Shown: positions 1-12,930, counted from the first letter of the stretch. The stretch: 64,000 nucleotides of DNA from Cerrena zonata (GCA_038087015.1 JASBNA010000002.1:62001-126000); one strand, 5' to 3'. Notes: a model not told the origin generated them from the letters alone. Translations and numbers: made by a program.

Positions 1-560
1 ACTTATAATATTTGAAGTTAAAAGTTTATATGATATATTACTTTATAATGCTTATTTTGAATATCAATTTTGAGATTTATAAAGTGAAAATTACAGATTT
101 AACCAATTAATAATGCTATAATAGTGAAGGGTAAAAGATAGGGATAAATAAAGAGTACAAATAAAAAGAGCTCAGAAAATGAAGCATAATAGTAATAGAA
201 AAAAGGTAATTTAGATATGAATTGATAAAGATATAGGGCAAACAATATATGTTTTTAAATCTTATTGGTAGTAATATAGACATCATTAGATAGAGCTTAA
301 AAAATGGAGCTTGGTAGCAATAGAAAGTATATGATTTAGATAAAAACTGAGGGAACTATGGAGCAAACAATATATGAGATAGATGTTGTAGCAGAACACT
401 GCTATATATGATATGTCTTTCATATTACCTAAGCAGAAACATGACTTATGTTCTTAAATTTCACTTGGTCAGTGGGTACTTAAGACTGGCTATTATATGA
501 GCATATTAGTCTATATATAAGTGTGCTATACATAAATATAAATAAATAATGATATAGTGA
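1..560 (+). repeat. Decayed copy of a foldback-element arm
   Basis: This stretch is a diverged relative of 11,745-12,285. It shares, in order, the blocks around TTTATAAAGT, GATAGGGA, GATAGAGCT, GGGGAGCTATGG-like and the final ATATTAGTC..AAATATAAATAAATAATGA block. It is cut by the window edge. Almost every CG of the better copy is TG or CA here. I see no coding capacity. Confidence 0.7.
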
Positions 561-599
561 ACTAGATACTTCATAGCATACAGGACTCCATCTGAGGGG

Positions 600-2815
600 G
601 TTACAGATGAGGTACAGATCTAATAACAAGTTGGACATCAGTTATCAGATTTGAAGGGAGGTTAAATTAGATAACAAAATGTAAATATATAATACAATCA
701 TAAGAGAAGATCAAATTTATATTGTATTTGAAGTCTGGGCCTTCAGAATGAATATAAATAGAGGAAAAATTTGGCAATATCTACTAATGTCAAAACAAAT
801 TTTGTATTTATCATAAAATTGGGCATATAAACAGATATGATATCAAAATTGTAATCTTATCTTTGCATAAGTTTTGAATTTGTGTAGCGGATAGATCTAA
901 AATCAGCTGCGTGAATAGAAAGCTCAGCAGGTTTAAAATCTGGGTATAGTTCTGTCTGAATATTAGAAAGTGAAATAGATACCAAATTTATTTAGAAGAC
1001 AAAGTGAGTAAGTGAGTATCAGCTAAATATAGGCTCAGTTATTGACCAATATGTGGCCAACTGATCAGTCTCTCACTGATTATTCACTTTTATATATTTA
1101 TCTATAGTTAAAATAAAATATATATGATTGGTGAAAGGTGGTCAAGAGTCAAGACAATATCAGAGCCTATGTTTGTTGATAGTAGTTCCTCATTTTGAAC
1201 AATGTAGGTCATGATTGAAAGGACTTATATAAGTCTATATCTTACTGAGGCTGATTGAGTGGTAAATGTGAAGAAGTATCTCATCTTTTAAACACATTCT
1301 CTATGCTGTATATTAAGTGAAATACTAGAATAGAGAATATTATATCTGAATCTTTGATAAGTCAGTTGTATTATCTAGATCATAATAGTACTGACTTATC
1401 TGAAGAAGTTATTGGTCAACAGAGGATTAATAGAGGAGAATCATCTATCAACTATGAGTCATTCCTCCTCATATATCTATAGGGTCTGAATATGTCCTAC
1501 TAGTCTATGACATTGGTGCATAGGTTATCATAAGAAGAATTGACAGAAGAAGAGGTGTTGTTATTGGAATAGATGCTAGCTAAGAACATTGCATATCAGG
1601 ATGTAGTGCATAAAAGTGGCATAGCAGAGGCACTACAAGCAACAGAGGAATATGCAAATATAATTGTAAGGACATTGATTACAGAGGTGACAATATTTAG
1701 TTCATTGATTTTATTGCTCACTGACAACTGTTTTTTTGTAGCCTATAGTTGAGAATATCAAAAGACCATACAGACAATTTGCATTCCACATTGCAGTAGT
1801 ACTTGGGTAATTGTATTCAGTCAAGAAGTTGTTGCACGCTTGTCTATATTGTATATATATGAAGTTCCTCTCACATTTACAATCTATATTCTGATTGCTT
1901 ACTCATCTTCTTGAATCTCCTTCCTCCTGTGCTACCCCTGGGAACCCTACTCTATCTGCTCTCCTAAAAAAAAAGAAATACAGCATTCTCAATGAGGTTT
2001 ATATGATTGGTTGAACAACTCTATGGAAGGTATGACCCCCCTCTAAAAAATTATTTCATATGATGCATTCATGTTGGATATTCACAATGATTGATAGGTT
2101 TGAGATTGTCAATGCTGCAAATTTGGGAAAGAGGTTGCTAAATGCAACCTTGACTCTTTCTAAGATTTTAATCAATGCTGATGTTCTGAATACTAGTAGG
2201 ATGACTCAATGTTAATCCTGTTTCCCACAGTCAACCCAAAATTCAATCCACTTCTTCTCCACCACTCAGATCTCCATCATCAATTCCATTGCCTCTGCTC
2301 TCTCACTGTCGGAAGTGATGAAACCAATCTATGAGTGCACCCTGACCTTTGATGCTGGCTCTTCTATTAACATCTATGTAGATGGTTGGCAGTGACAGCC
2401 ACCACTATGCAGGACAACCCAGACCTTGAGCATAGGTTGATATGCCCCTCTGGTGTAGTTGACAGAGTCATCAGGGTTGAGGTCTGGCAATCACTTGTAG
2501 TCATTGTAGTCATGAGTTCGTAGCAGTAGATGTGTATAGATAAATTGGAGCTGATATAGATATGAGTTATTGGTTATGATGAGTATGTGGCTAAATGATA
2601 GGCAGTGACTTACTCTGAACCCTTTGATAAACATCTTATAATGCTGAAGTTAACCATGGATTTGGTTGGCATATGTACCCAGTAATATGAGGTCATGGCT
2701 AGCACAGGATATTGAACTCAGTTAGTAAATTAGGATCAGTTATTGGAAGGTGTTCCTGTGAATTACTAAGAGGATAATGTAGGTTGTGTGATATAGATGT
2801 AATTGGAAATACTTA
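600..2815. other. AT-rich stretch without recognisable gene
   Basis: No reading frame of useful length and no clear repeat ends were seen. Around 2,220-2,400 a short plus-strand stretch reads as protein-like sequence with stops, but I could not assign it. The stretch is probably old transposon debris beyond the 3' end of the Gypsy element that follows. Confidence 0.5.
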
Positions 2816-2989
2816 GCATTGTTCTGTCAGTTGTACAATGATAGGCATCTTGTTGACAATGACAACCCATGCTACCTCTGCTACTTTGGCCTGTTGTAAA
2901 GTGGCCTTGTGTTTTGCTTGGTCATGGGCCAGTTGTGTGCTTGGCCTTGGGGTGAACACTCATAAACATTGTGTGTGAAAGGTGCTATT

Positions 2990-4080
2990 GATAGGCCTGC
3001 CTGATAGTGTCTCTAACTAATAGGAATTATGAATCTGCTAGAAAATCTGATAAGGTGCTGACCATTTTGGTAGTAGCTTCCACTTTGTCTTGAATGTGTA
3101 GTTAAGATTGCTTCAGTAGACCTGAACCAGATCACCAGCCTGAAAGGTTACTGCACCTGCAGGATCCTTGAGAACCCATTTGTTGAATGCCCTTTTGCAT
3201 CAAATAGCATGGTAAATAGCTAAGTCATAATCTTCTAGTTGTTGCTGTTCAGCATGGATCATATACATGACCACTTCTTGCTCTGTTGGGGAAAATGAAG
3301 CAGTAATATGATCCACCAGGAGTCGGTCAACATATATATTGAGTAAAAGTTCCTTTGGTATATATTGAAAAGACAGCAATATCTGTCAATTGAGGGCCTG
3401 TATTGCAGTGTCAAGGTGGTCTGGCCACATTTTGGGTAGTGAGCTCCAGTCACTGCCAGCAACATCATCTTCACTCAGTGCTAGTGTGCAAAGTTGTTTA
3501 AGCACATATAATAGAAGCTTATTTGTCCCTTCTATCAGTCTATTTATCTATGGCAAATATGCAGATACCACATGCATTTTGGTATTCCATAGACCACAAA
3601 AGTCATGTATCTTCTGACTGTTGAAATGCTGGCCACTGTCTGACATAAATATTTCTGGCACTATAAAGCCACCAAAAATGTTGCCAAGTGTCTTCAATGA
3701 ATCTGCCTTCTTGCATTTGTACCCCCAAATATGTTGGGAGAACATATCAAGATAGAGCTCAAGAGTGTGGTATCTGCTTTTTCCTGTTGGTAGGGATAGG
3801 TAGTCACTGACTAGAAGCTCAAATAGTCAACACCTTGTGATTGGCTGTAAGAGTGAGTGCAGGTGCATGCTACCAAAATTTTTGCATTGAGGACATGCCT
3901 TAATAATGGCCATTATTGACACATTGAGCTTCAGACTGTAGATTCAATCTAGCATCATGATCCACACTGCTTCTTGGCTGAAATGGCCTCCTTCTCTGTA
4001 GATCATAGCTGCCAACTCTTCAGCCTTTGGTTGTGTGATACACTCTATTCAATGGCATATTTGTTGATCACTTGTATAAT
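2990..4080 (-). pseudogene. Gypsy integrase fragments (HHCC, DDE core, C-terminal block)
   Basis: A zinc-binding end (CPQCKNFG near 3,880) is followed by core fragments: a first aspartate region (LFELLVSDYLSLPTGKSRYH), the second acidic position in MSDSGQHF near 3,640, and a glutamate in RLIEGTNKLLL near 3,530. Next comes PKELLLNIYVD and the basic FKTKWKLLPKWSAP block near 3,100. These are the expected parts of a Ty3/Gypsy integrase in the right order, separated by stops and frame changes. Confidence 0.8.
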
Positions 4081-4700
4081 GAGGGAATAGGTGCCACAAG
4101 CAACCATCATCAATGATGCATTGCATTATTTTGTGGTATGCTTTCACTTTGTCATGATTGTCAGCTTCTTCTAGTAATGTGTCAAAGGCCTCTATGGCCT
4201 CCAGGAATACTGGTTCATCTTTGAAACATTCCCAGAGCTTTGTGAGCTCCACAGCTTGATCTGGAGGGTCAGTAGCATCTTGTGTAGTCATGATGTTATT
4301 GATAATACCTGAATCTGCTTCCCAATCTTTACAGACAGTCCACTCACTACCATCACCTATGAAACAAGGATATCCTTCTTGATAGCAGCTTAAACTGTCT
4401 GCGACCACATTGATATGACTGGGGACATATCGGATGTTGATGATTTGGTATGCTAATACATTATTGTGCTATCTTGCATATGCAGCATTGAGCTTATCTT
4501 TGAGGAGAACATATCTCAGTGCCTGGCAGTCGGCTTTCACTTCTATTGGAAAACCTCATATGATGTCCAAAAATCTGTCCAGGACAAATTTCAGTGCAGC
4601 AAACTCAAGCAGGAATGATTTGTACTTCTTCTCCAATGATGATGTGCATTTTGAGGCAAATGTAATGGGATGCATTTTTGAGACCGTGTGACTATTCTTG
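4049..4700 (-). pseudogene. Gypsy RNase H region, end and linker
   Basis: The minus strand contains NVVADSLSCYQEG, matching the N-x-x-A-D-x-L-S-R motif at the end of Gypsy RNase H, here with R changed to C. An acidic linker typical of this lineage follows (..TTQDATDPPDQAVELTKLWE..). Upstream pieces of RNase H are recognisable only in broken frames. Integrase follows directly. Confidence 0.65.
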
Positions 4701-4993
4701 AGGACTGTTGAGAATTGTTGTATTAGGACAGCACTGAACCCATCCTAGCAGCTGTCTGTGGTAATGATAAACAGTGTTCCATCTCATTGAAGTCATTGCA
4801 GAATGGGCTCTGATATGAGCACCCTCTTCAGGCTAATAAATGCCTCCATGTGTTTGCGACTCCAGATATCATCTAAGTTGGTTTCCCTTATCACTTGTTG
4901 ATATGTGGCTTTAGAGTAGTTCTTTGAAAGTTCAACTGTTTGGAGTAAGTTCTGTAGAGGTCCTTTAAGCTGAGCATAGTTCTTGATGAGATC

Positions 4994-6986
4994 TCAAAAG
5001 TGACCTGTTAGCCCCAAGAATGAAGCTAAACTAAAGGCATCCTTTGGTTGTGGCCAGTTCACAACTGCAGTGACTTTTCCAAGGTCCAAGGTAATACCTT
5101 GTGATCCTACAATGGCACTAGCAAATGATGCATTGGTCATAAAGAATTTGGACTTACTAGGCAATAATGATAGTCCTCTTTCTCTCACCCTTTGCAAGAT
5201 TCAATGTATCTTTCCCATCATTGAGTCAAAGTCATCATTTCCACTTGCCCCATTATCAACAAAAAGCTCTATGGTACCATCTGTAAGTAAGTCATGCAGA
5301 TGCTTCATTGTCATTTCTGCAAAAGTGAATGGTGCTCATGTTAGCTCAAAAGGCATACAAACACACCAGAAGTACCCTCATCCTTCGATGTAGAAACATG
5401 TATATGGTTGGTGTTGGTCAGAAAAAAAGATTTATACTATATGATAGCTGAGTGGTTATAGCAAACTACCAACAATAAAAAGTCTTTCTGCAGAGAGATC
5501 TTAGATGAGATGTTACACTGAATACTTCCTGTTGTTCAATGGACTAGGATAGTTTGATTGTCTTGCCCACTTGTTGTCAAGATCTGACTAGAGCTATTCA
5601 ACTGGTTAGAGATTGAGTTGGTTATAGATCAGAACTGGTTAAGGTTCTGACTATAGAGGGGTGGATAAGGAGATAGGAGAGTAACATAAGATGTCATGAG
5701 GTAACTTGAAGTAACTTGAGGTAACTTGAGGTAGCTTTGAGATGCTTATACAAAGGCTTATAATCTGACTGAAACTGACTGAAACACTAAAACTTATGAG
5801 GTAAACTGTGGGAATTTAATCTCTAATCATATGCTAGAGTGGACTTTCCTCTTACTCTGAGGGGTGCTCAGAGGGGGAAAAGTTTTTATGTACAAAAATC
5901 TGAGCTCCTTATATACTATTTGGGCCCTGGGCCATCAACCAATCAGATTTATCTATCAATTTCTGACTAATCCTTTTCATTTGTTCTAGAAGGTTCTATC
6001 ACCTCCTACTACTTTCTTTCCTCTTTCTATTCCATTCTCTACCATTCTATTGCCTGTTTTGGGTGCTTGTCTAATTGAGGTGAATGTTCTGAAGATTTCC
6101 ATGCCATGTGATCTCACACTTGTAACTTAGTAGCTAGAGTTCTTGAGGTTTCTGGCTGCTTCTACTTGATTCTGTAAGCTTCTTGCAGGTTCTGCTTATG
6201 CTTTGGGGATTTCTGAGAGCTTTCAAGGGCTTCTTTTTGGTACTGAGAGCTCCATGTGACCTTTCTTGGTAATCTTGTCCTTAATAAAGTGAGTTTATTC
6301 CAGCTATTCTGCCTGTTTTATCTGAGAAATCAACCTGTCTATGCACTGATTAACTTCAGTGCATGACATCAGGACTCGGGATCAATAATGACTGCATAGA
6401 ATCCAGAAGTAAAGTCAAAAGTGCATACCCATCTATGGCCATTCATATTCTGTTGTTTCATTCAGATGTTGCCTTGAGGCATTGATGCGATGACTGTATG
6501 TTTGTTGATTTCTCTGTAGTTCATACAGATCCACCATTTCTGATCAGTTGCTTTGGGTTCTTTGGCTGATGAGGGCTTTGTACTAGTATTAAACACTGGT
6601 TTGAGCCCCACAGCTATATATTCCTTATTGACTCAGTACCTAAGTTCATGTAAGGTTAGCTCTTGTCCTTCATGCACTTTTTAAGCCAGTATTATAGGAG
6701 TGATACACTTAATGTTGCTTGGTGAACATTGTTCTATGATGCCCGCTGCAAGGAGTTTGTCAATCTTTGTATTGAGGTACTGTCATTGTGGTGGTGTGAG
6801 CAGTGGTTGATAGACTGACTTCAAGAACATAGTGTCAGGCTTGACATTTAGACTGTGGACTGCATCCTTGACTGCAGTAACCTCATTGACTGAGAGCACA
6901 AAGCAATTAGCAAACTCTGCAATTAGCATATGTACTGCAGTTCTCTGGTCATCAGACAGGTCTTGTCCTATTGTGATAGCATCCAT
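4994..6986 (-). pseudogene. Gypsy reverse transcriptase, interrupted by an LTR insertion
   Basis: The N-terminal part (about 6,986-6,375 on the minus strand) covers the linker before RT and reads into RWICMNYREIN and FDFTSGFYAVIIDPES. After the insertion the frame resumes with QPYTCFYIEG, CMPFELT and LFVDNGAS, the degenerate form of the catalytic YVDD region. It then reads RERGLSLLPSKSKFF and SFLGLTGHF, the classic end of a Gypsy RT. The catalytic pair survives only as VDN in place of VDD. Function would have been copying element RNA to DNA. The copy is dead because of stops, the catalytic change and the insertion. Confidence 0.85.
5416..6374 (-). mobile_element. LTR-like insertion inside the Gypsy RT
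   Basis: About 0.95 kb separates two halves of RT that otherwise join (..DPES and QPYTCF..). On the minus strand it starts TGATGTCATGCACTG and ends ..CTGACCAACA, so TG..CA ends fit an LTR. A TATA-like TATATAAGG on the minus strand near 5,918 has the same downstream style as 34,380-34,460 and 39,260-39,310. The first bases form a short palindrome (TGCACTGA..TCAGTGCA). I could not recover a clean target duplication, so the exact edges are uncertain by some bases. Confidence 0.6.
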
Positions 6987-7649
6987 AATGGCTGTGACTC
7001 ATTCCAGCTTGTGTGGGTTTGATGATCAAGTATACACTCCCATCTTCATACTGCTGTCATCTACTGGGAGCTCACTTTATTGCATCCTGACCCCAGGTTC
7101 AACAACTGACACAACCTATATACCATCATTAGTTTCTGAAATTACCATACATGTTGTCTCACTATGTTTTACAAACAATTGTTACTTCTATTATTATTTT
7201 CATCTTCACTGTCCTGCTATAAAGTCAGCTTTCACCTTCTTGTACTTTGGTTTTAGGCTTTTTACTGTAGTTTGTTCTAGAAGGGGCTCACATAGTTCTG
7301 TAACAATCTGTATAGGTGAAGGTACTTCCCTTTCCTTAGTCAGTTCTTTAGTTACTGCCTTTGGCTGGTCTGTCTTGTTATGAAGCTCTACATAGTGCAT
7401 GCCTACTTGTAGTAGCATGGTATTGGTGTCATATCTGTGGATAGCTCCAAACTGCTTCAGAAGTGGCTTTTCTAGAAGAAAGGACCAAGTATCATCACTC
7501 GGAAAAATCTCAAATTGACCATATACCTTTTTGCCTCCCCAATCTATTATGCTCTGCTAGACTCCTTTAGACTCAATTACTGTCTCATTGGCCATTCAAA
7601 GGTTTCTGATTGAAGGTTTCAAAAGTCCTAGTTGCTAACCCATGTGTTT

Positions 7650-7916
7650 CTATACCTTTGTGCACATCACATTAGTCATTGCTCCACTATCTATGAAAGC
7701 AATTACATGCATGACCTCTCTAATGGTGTTGTAGATTTCAATATTATAAAGAAATGAGCATGCTACTAATTGGTCTCTGTTGGTTGCTACAAATGAGTTC
7801 TCTACAGTATACAATTTAGCAATATCTATTATGTCAAAATTAGTGCTAGATACTTGGTTTAACAACACAGATGGATATATAGATATGGAGAGCCCTAAAT
7901 ATGTGTTCCTGAGCAA
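7650..7916 (-). pseudogene. Gypsy aspartic protease fragment
   Basis: This is an 88-residue open stretch whose C-terminal part reads AFIDSGAMTNVMCTKV. It matches the retropepsin active-site pattern (hydrophobic-D-S/T-G-A). In the family the enzyme dimerises to cleave the Gag-Pol polyprotein. It sits between the Gag knuckle and the RT fragments. The frame is lost on both sides, so it is a relic. Confidence 0.7.
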
Positions 7917-8218
7917 TGGGTTTGCACACCTGAAGACTGTTGTGTCCTTATCATACTTGGGGACTACTTATTAGGTGCATATACAAGCAGTCCTTACAAG
8001 TTTTCTGGAAGCTGGGAGGTTTCAGTGAAGAGGTATTTATTCTGGTATTGATAGTCCTTGTAATAGTCTCTGTAGTAATCAGGGTAGTAATTGTACTGAG
8101 GTGAAATATACTGAACTGGGATTGGGGGTCCTGCTCAATAAGCCTGTGAGTCATTCCTAATGATATAGGAGGTGACTCAACATCATGTTATTTCTTCCTG
8201 ATTCAGTGATGTTCCCAT

Positions 8219-8260
8219 GCACTCATCCTGATGATGTCCAACCATACCACACTTGAAACA
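8219..8260 (-). pseudogene. Gypsy Gag zinc knuckle
   Basis: The minus strand reads CFKCGMVGHHQDEC, a perfect C-x2-C-x4-H-x4-C nucleocapsid knuckle. In the family this motif binds the element RNA for packaging. The surrounding gag frame is broken. It lies upstream of the protease in transcription order, as expected. Confidence 0.85.
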
Positions 8261-8816
8261 CTCATCAGAACCCAGTTTGGATGTTCCTAGTTTAAGTGGA
8301 TACAGTTCAGTCTCGTCAGGGTGTTGTACACCTGGGCAGCTCTGCCTCCACTGCTAAACTTGCACTCAATATACCCACATTTCTTCCTTATTGAGTGGAT
8401 GATGGACCAGACCTGCTGTGTTGGCTTGAAGGTCCCAAATTCAAACTGAGAGTGGTAAGTCCTTATGCAACAGGCATGCAAAGAGGTTGTTGGGTTGAGG
8501 AGGTTCTAGCATGAAGAATAGGTTGCTTGGGTTGCCTTGTTAGTATGGCCTAGAGGCTGGATGTCCTAGTGGTATCACTCAAAGTCCCTGTTGAAGCTCT
8601 ACTGTAGGTGATATTTGTGCATGCATTACTGTGTGGAGAGCTCTGTCAATTTTCTGTACATATTCTTCCTCCTTTTCCTGCTTCTTTTTCTCTTTCCTCT
8701 CCTTCTGCCTGAGTTTTTTGACTGCTTTCTTCAATCCCATCATTCTAACTACCTCTACCTTCTTCTTCAGCTCCTTTCAAGTGTCCACCTGCCTCTTCTC
8801 CATCAAGCTACAATTT

Positions 8817-9470
8817 CTGAGGTACGAAGGTATCATTTTTCTTGTCCAAACTTTGCTGGGGTACTTGTACCATAACACAAAACCACTACCTAGCCCTAGT
8901 CTAGAATTTAGAGGGAATTTTGTTTATCTCATATCTTCACAACCACTGCATCTTTTGCTCCCAAAACTTGACTATAGAACAACTCAAAGTTTGTACTATA
9001 AGTCAACTTTTAAAAGCAAAATGAGTTGATAGAGAAAATATTGAGATATGAGCAAAATTGAAATTTGGGTTGAGTGTGGGAAAGCTGGGTGCTTGTTGAA
9101 CCTTACAGTAAGGTTGGCCCTATAAGCTCTGGTAATTGCAAAGATGTGAAATTGTAGCAAACTAACCTCACTTAATTGTTGTATAAATAATGTCAATAGG
9201 TAGAGCCTAAGAAATAGAGCATAGTAGAAGTAAAAAAAGATGATCTGGTCAGAATTGACAAAGAGATATATTAAACAATATGTGTTTTGGGAGAAAAAGT
9301 GAAACAGAGACTCACTTTCAATATTATTAGAAGTGGTGTATATACCATCAGATAGAGCTCAGAAAATAACACCTGGTAGCTACAGGAAGTATGTAGTTTG
9401 GATAGAAACTGGGGGAGCTATGGGGAAAAGAACATATGGAGGATATGTTTCAGCAGAACATTACTATATA
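8817..9470 (+). repeat. Repeat E, copy A (654 bp shared part)
   Basis: Matches 26,353-27,006 over the same length with very few differences. Both copies encode the same meaningless 66-residue minus-strand frame. It begins at CTGAGGTACGAAGG inside former gag sequence and stops at 9,470, where the foldback end CTTGGGAAATAGG begins. The continuation seen in copy B (ATGGTATGCTCTCTG..) reappears at about 13,913, so copy A seems to be split by the foldback insertion. Confidence 0.85.
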
Positions 9471-11939
9471 CTTGGGAAATAGGCCAATGCTGGCAAAACA
9501 CGATTCCTTCGGTGACCTTTTTATCTCTGAGAATATCTATGCTAGTTGATAGCCTAGACAATATTTATAGACAAAATAAACCACAATATTGCTCTTGAGA
9601 TATGATCATTATTTGCTAATAATAATCCCACCTTAAGAGGAGGCATATTTATTTGAGACTAAGGATGCCATTATACAAAGGTAGTCTCTTGCAATAGCAG
9701 CTTATATTAGATATCAGATGGCATTCAACTAAGAAAAGGCAAAAAAAAATAGTAACAATCCTTTAAGATAATATCCAGATTACTCACACCTCACTAGTAA
9801 ACCACAGGCATGCTTTCAAGGAGAAATTCTATTAAGTTAAGATAGTTGTTGAATTCTTTGAGCTATAACTTGAGTAGATTGAAAGGCAGAATATACCTTT
9901 CATCTTCAGACTCATCATTATCAGATACCTTATGTAATAACTTGGCCTTCTTAGTTAGCTGCTTATACACTGTTAATATAGTCTAAGTCTTTTTGTTGTA
10001 GATATATTTGTAATATTTTATATACTAGAGAAAGAGAGGTCAAGATATATCATCTGTTTTTTAATAGAGAAATATTTATAATAGATTTTATTAAGATATA
10101 TGCTTCTTTCTATAGATGAGCAAACTAGTGTTATTGAAAATAAGCATCTTTCATCTCTGGATAAAGAGCTGGCATTACAACTGAGTATCAGAAGCATTAT
10201 TAAGTGAAGTGAAAAGATTAGTAATGATATACAAAATATGGTATATTGCTCTATATTCTGAGCAATTCTGGAGGTGAGGATAGAGAGTTTGTTGACATTT
10301 CATTTTGTATTTGCTAAGCAATCTTTTACTTCTATATATCTTTAGAGAATTTAGACACAAAGTGATTCTCAATAACTTATTTGTGATACTTATCCTATCA
10401 ATTGAGATCAGACTATATAATAAGCATAAAACTTGAAATAAATAAATATACAATATGATGAGTCTCTAGATGATAACATAATATAGAGATATTAGCCACT
10501 AGATATTATGGTTCTTTTATTTTACTATATAATATTAGTAACAGATAATATCTGAGTTAATAGAAATATTTATAGCTAAAGTTTACATACTCTATAGTCT
10601 TTCTGACTATCTGAGGATGATATTTTCTGCAACTGAGATCTAAAGAAGTAGTTAATATCAAGACTAGGCTAGCTTGAGTTTGAAAGATCAGTTCTAATGG
10701 ATTGAACATTTATATCTTGAGAAATCCCTTCTCATTGACAGGCTCTGGATTTGTATTCTTCTTTCTTTTGTTTGTTGCTAAATAAATGATTTTATTATTA
10801 TTAGAAGTTTAATAAAGTAATATTATAATAAAAATTTATCTTGCCTTTTTTGAGATATCTTTCACTTTCACACCTTTAAAGTTGAGGTGACTTTTGGTTT
10901 AGATTTATCTGCATTGTTTTCAGATCCAGATTTATCATCTTCAAAATATAATAAGTCCCAAACTTATCTTCTATCATACCCAGTTTTTATTTTCTGTAAT
11001 AAGTATCAGTCAGTTATTAGCATCAATTTAAAAAAAATTATATGAGAATAAACACTCTCTATATTCTTATTAGATTTGGGATCATCTGAGTTATTGTCTA
11101 AGATAATTGCTATTGAAAAGCTTAGAAGAATAGAGGCTAAAAAGCTTTGTAAAGCTGGAGCTAAAATTAAAGAGATTGCTGTTAAAATAAAAGAAGAGAC
11201 AGCTACAATGAAAGAAGAAAACCTTGATTAATAAGCACTATTAGTAGATATAGCTAGTTGTGTCATCTCTGTATGTGCAAGAGATCAAGTTTTATGCTAA
11301 TATATTAGCTTAAGCTTTCTATTTTGGATTGTATAATTTCTCAGTTAGTTTGCAGTGGTAAACTGAATATGTAAATATAGTGATAAGAGAGGTAGGTTTA
11401 TTTCTTGAACTATAGATTATAGTGATATGTTTTATAGCTAACTGAGACAAAGAGAAGAGATATTGCTATCTTGAGAATTAGATCAAAGCTGAGAATATAA
11501 ATAATATCTTGAATATGGATGTCAATAGGGTGCATGCAGTTAATAGTCAACAGAATATATGGCCAATAATTGATCAAAACTTCAATTAAGTCTGAGCTTA
11601 ATGACTTATAAAGGTCAGTCTAACATCAAAGTCTATCCAATAAGCCCTTATAAGCTATACAGAAGGCTGGGCTTGGTGAGGCCTATAGTAGATCAGGCTT
11701 GAAGGTTTGAAGAGCTCAAGCCTTAGCCTGCAGATCACTATGCTAAATATGACTTTTCAGATTTATAAAGTAGAAATTACAGGTTTAATCAAATAATAAT
11801 ATTATAATAGTGGAGGGTAAGAGATAGGGACAAATAAAAAGCACCAGTAAAAAGAGCTTCAAAAATAAAGCATAGTAGCAACAGAAAGGAGGTGATTTGG
11901 ATATAAATTGACCAAGATATAGAGCAAACAACATATGTT

Positions 11940-12655
11940 TTATGGGAAAAAGCGGAATATGGTATGTTTTTGAACCTTATTGGTGGTGGTATGGACGCCA
12001 TTGGATAGAGCTCGAAAAATGGAGTGTGGTAGCAAAAATAAGCATGTGGTTTGGATAGAAACTGGGGGAGCTATGGGGAAAAGAACATATGGAGGATATG
12101 TTTCGGCAGAATACTGCCATATATGGTATGTTTTCCGCATTACATAAGCAAAGACATGACTTATGTTGTCAGAATTCACTTTGCCGGTGGGCGCTTAATA
12201 CCGGTTATTATATAAGCACATTAGTCCATATATGGGTGTATTACAAACAAATATAAATAAATAATGACGTAGTTAACTAAGCGCCTAAGGCAATAACCCC
12301 AAAGCGCCTAGTTCACTACGTCATTATTTATTTATATTTGTTTGTAATACACCCATATATGGACTAATGTGCTTATATAATAACCGGTATTAAGCGCCCA
12401 CCGGCAAAGTGAATTCTGACAACATAAGTCATGTCTTTGCTTATGTAATGCGGAAAACATACCATATATGGCAGTATTCTGCCGAAACATATCCTCCATA
12501 TGTTCTTTTCCCCATAGCTACCCCAGTTTCTATCCAAATCACATGCTTCTTTTTGCTATCATACTCCATCTTTTGAGCTCTATCCAATGGCATCCACACC
12601 ACCACCGATAAGGTTCAAAAACATACCATATTCCGCTTTTTCCTCTAAAACATAT
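11940..12655. repeat. Near-perfect palindrome with GC-rich centre
   Basis: Two arms of about 345 bp meet near 12,294. The central hairpin is ATGACGTAGTTAACTAAGCGCC.. against ..AGCGCCTAGTTCACTACGTCAT. It keeps several CG dinucleotides, unlike its flanks. The same hairpin in CpG-decayed form occurs at 14,040-14,105 and 27,130-27,205. It marks the inner end of the foldback arms and the terminal hairpin of repeat E. Confidence 0.8.
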
Positions 12656-12784
12656 CTTGTTTGCCTTATATCTCTCCCACTTTCTATCCAAATCACCTAC
12701 TTTCTTTTGCTAATAGCCTCCATTTCTCAACCTCTATCCATTGAGACTCTCCATATAATCATCAAGTGACCTCACATTGCTACT

Positions 12785-12930
12785 GCCACATTTACACTAT
12801 TACCTAAGCAAATAAGTACAAATATGATTTGCAAAATTTGATTTGATCATTATTCAATCTCTCTTTCCCCCCACATCATCCGTTCAAGTGCTGGTATTAC
12901 TTGCACTTAGATGGTTATACTATTTTCTTC
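12785..12930 (+). repeat. Fragment resembling the F-box gene upstream region
   Basis: It shares a run of matches with 21,160-21,280: AAGTA(A)ATACAAATA-like, TTGATNTGATCAT, TCAATCTCTCTTTCC, ATCATNC and then the hairpin AAGTGCTGGTATT. At 21,160 this block lies just before a real F-box gene start. Here the sequence lies in the foldback spacer and is followed by unrelated DNA, so it looks like a captured or transposed promoter fragment. Confidence 0.6.
12885..12909. repeat. Conserved-loop hairpin 1
   Basis: Stem AAGTGC..GCACTT around the core TGGTATTACTT. It is one of a set of hairpins sharing a GCYGGTATTNACTAGC-like core (others at 16,866, 17,148, 17,248, 17,306, 17,492, 17,993 and 21,250). Confidence 0.6.

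Larger units (their letters stand above)
2820..8520 (-). mobile_element. Decayed Ty3/Gypsy retrotransposon (gag-PR-RT-RH-IN order)
   Basis: Read on the minus strand, the order is Gag zinc knuckle (about 8,260-8,219), protease, reverse transcriptase, RNase H and integrase, which is the Gypsy order rather than the Copia order. Every domain has stops and frame breaks, so the element cannot be autonomous. The pol 3' part ends near 2,820 with a Gypsy-type C-terminal block (FKTKWKLLPKWSAP). The reverse transcriptase is split by an insertion at about 5,416-6,374. No paired LTRs of its own were found, so the ends given are where coding similarity ends. CpG dinucleotides are almost absent, consistent with an old, methylated copy. 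Confidence 0.85.

Noticed and set aside
5698..5740. GAGGTAACTT short tandem repeat
   Set aside because: Real but trivial; part of the LTR-like insertion.
8996..9196. 66-residue frame identical to the one at 26,532-26,732
   Set aside because: Identity reflects the repeat E copies; no coding signature, start context or homologue-like motif.
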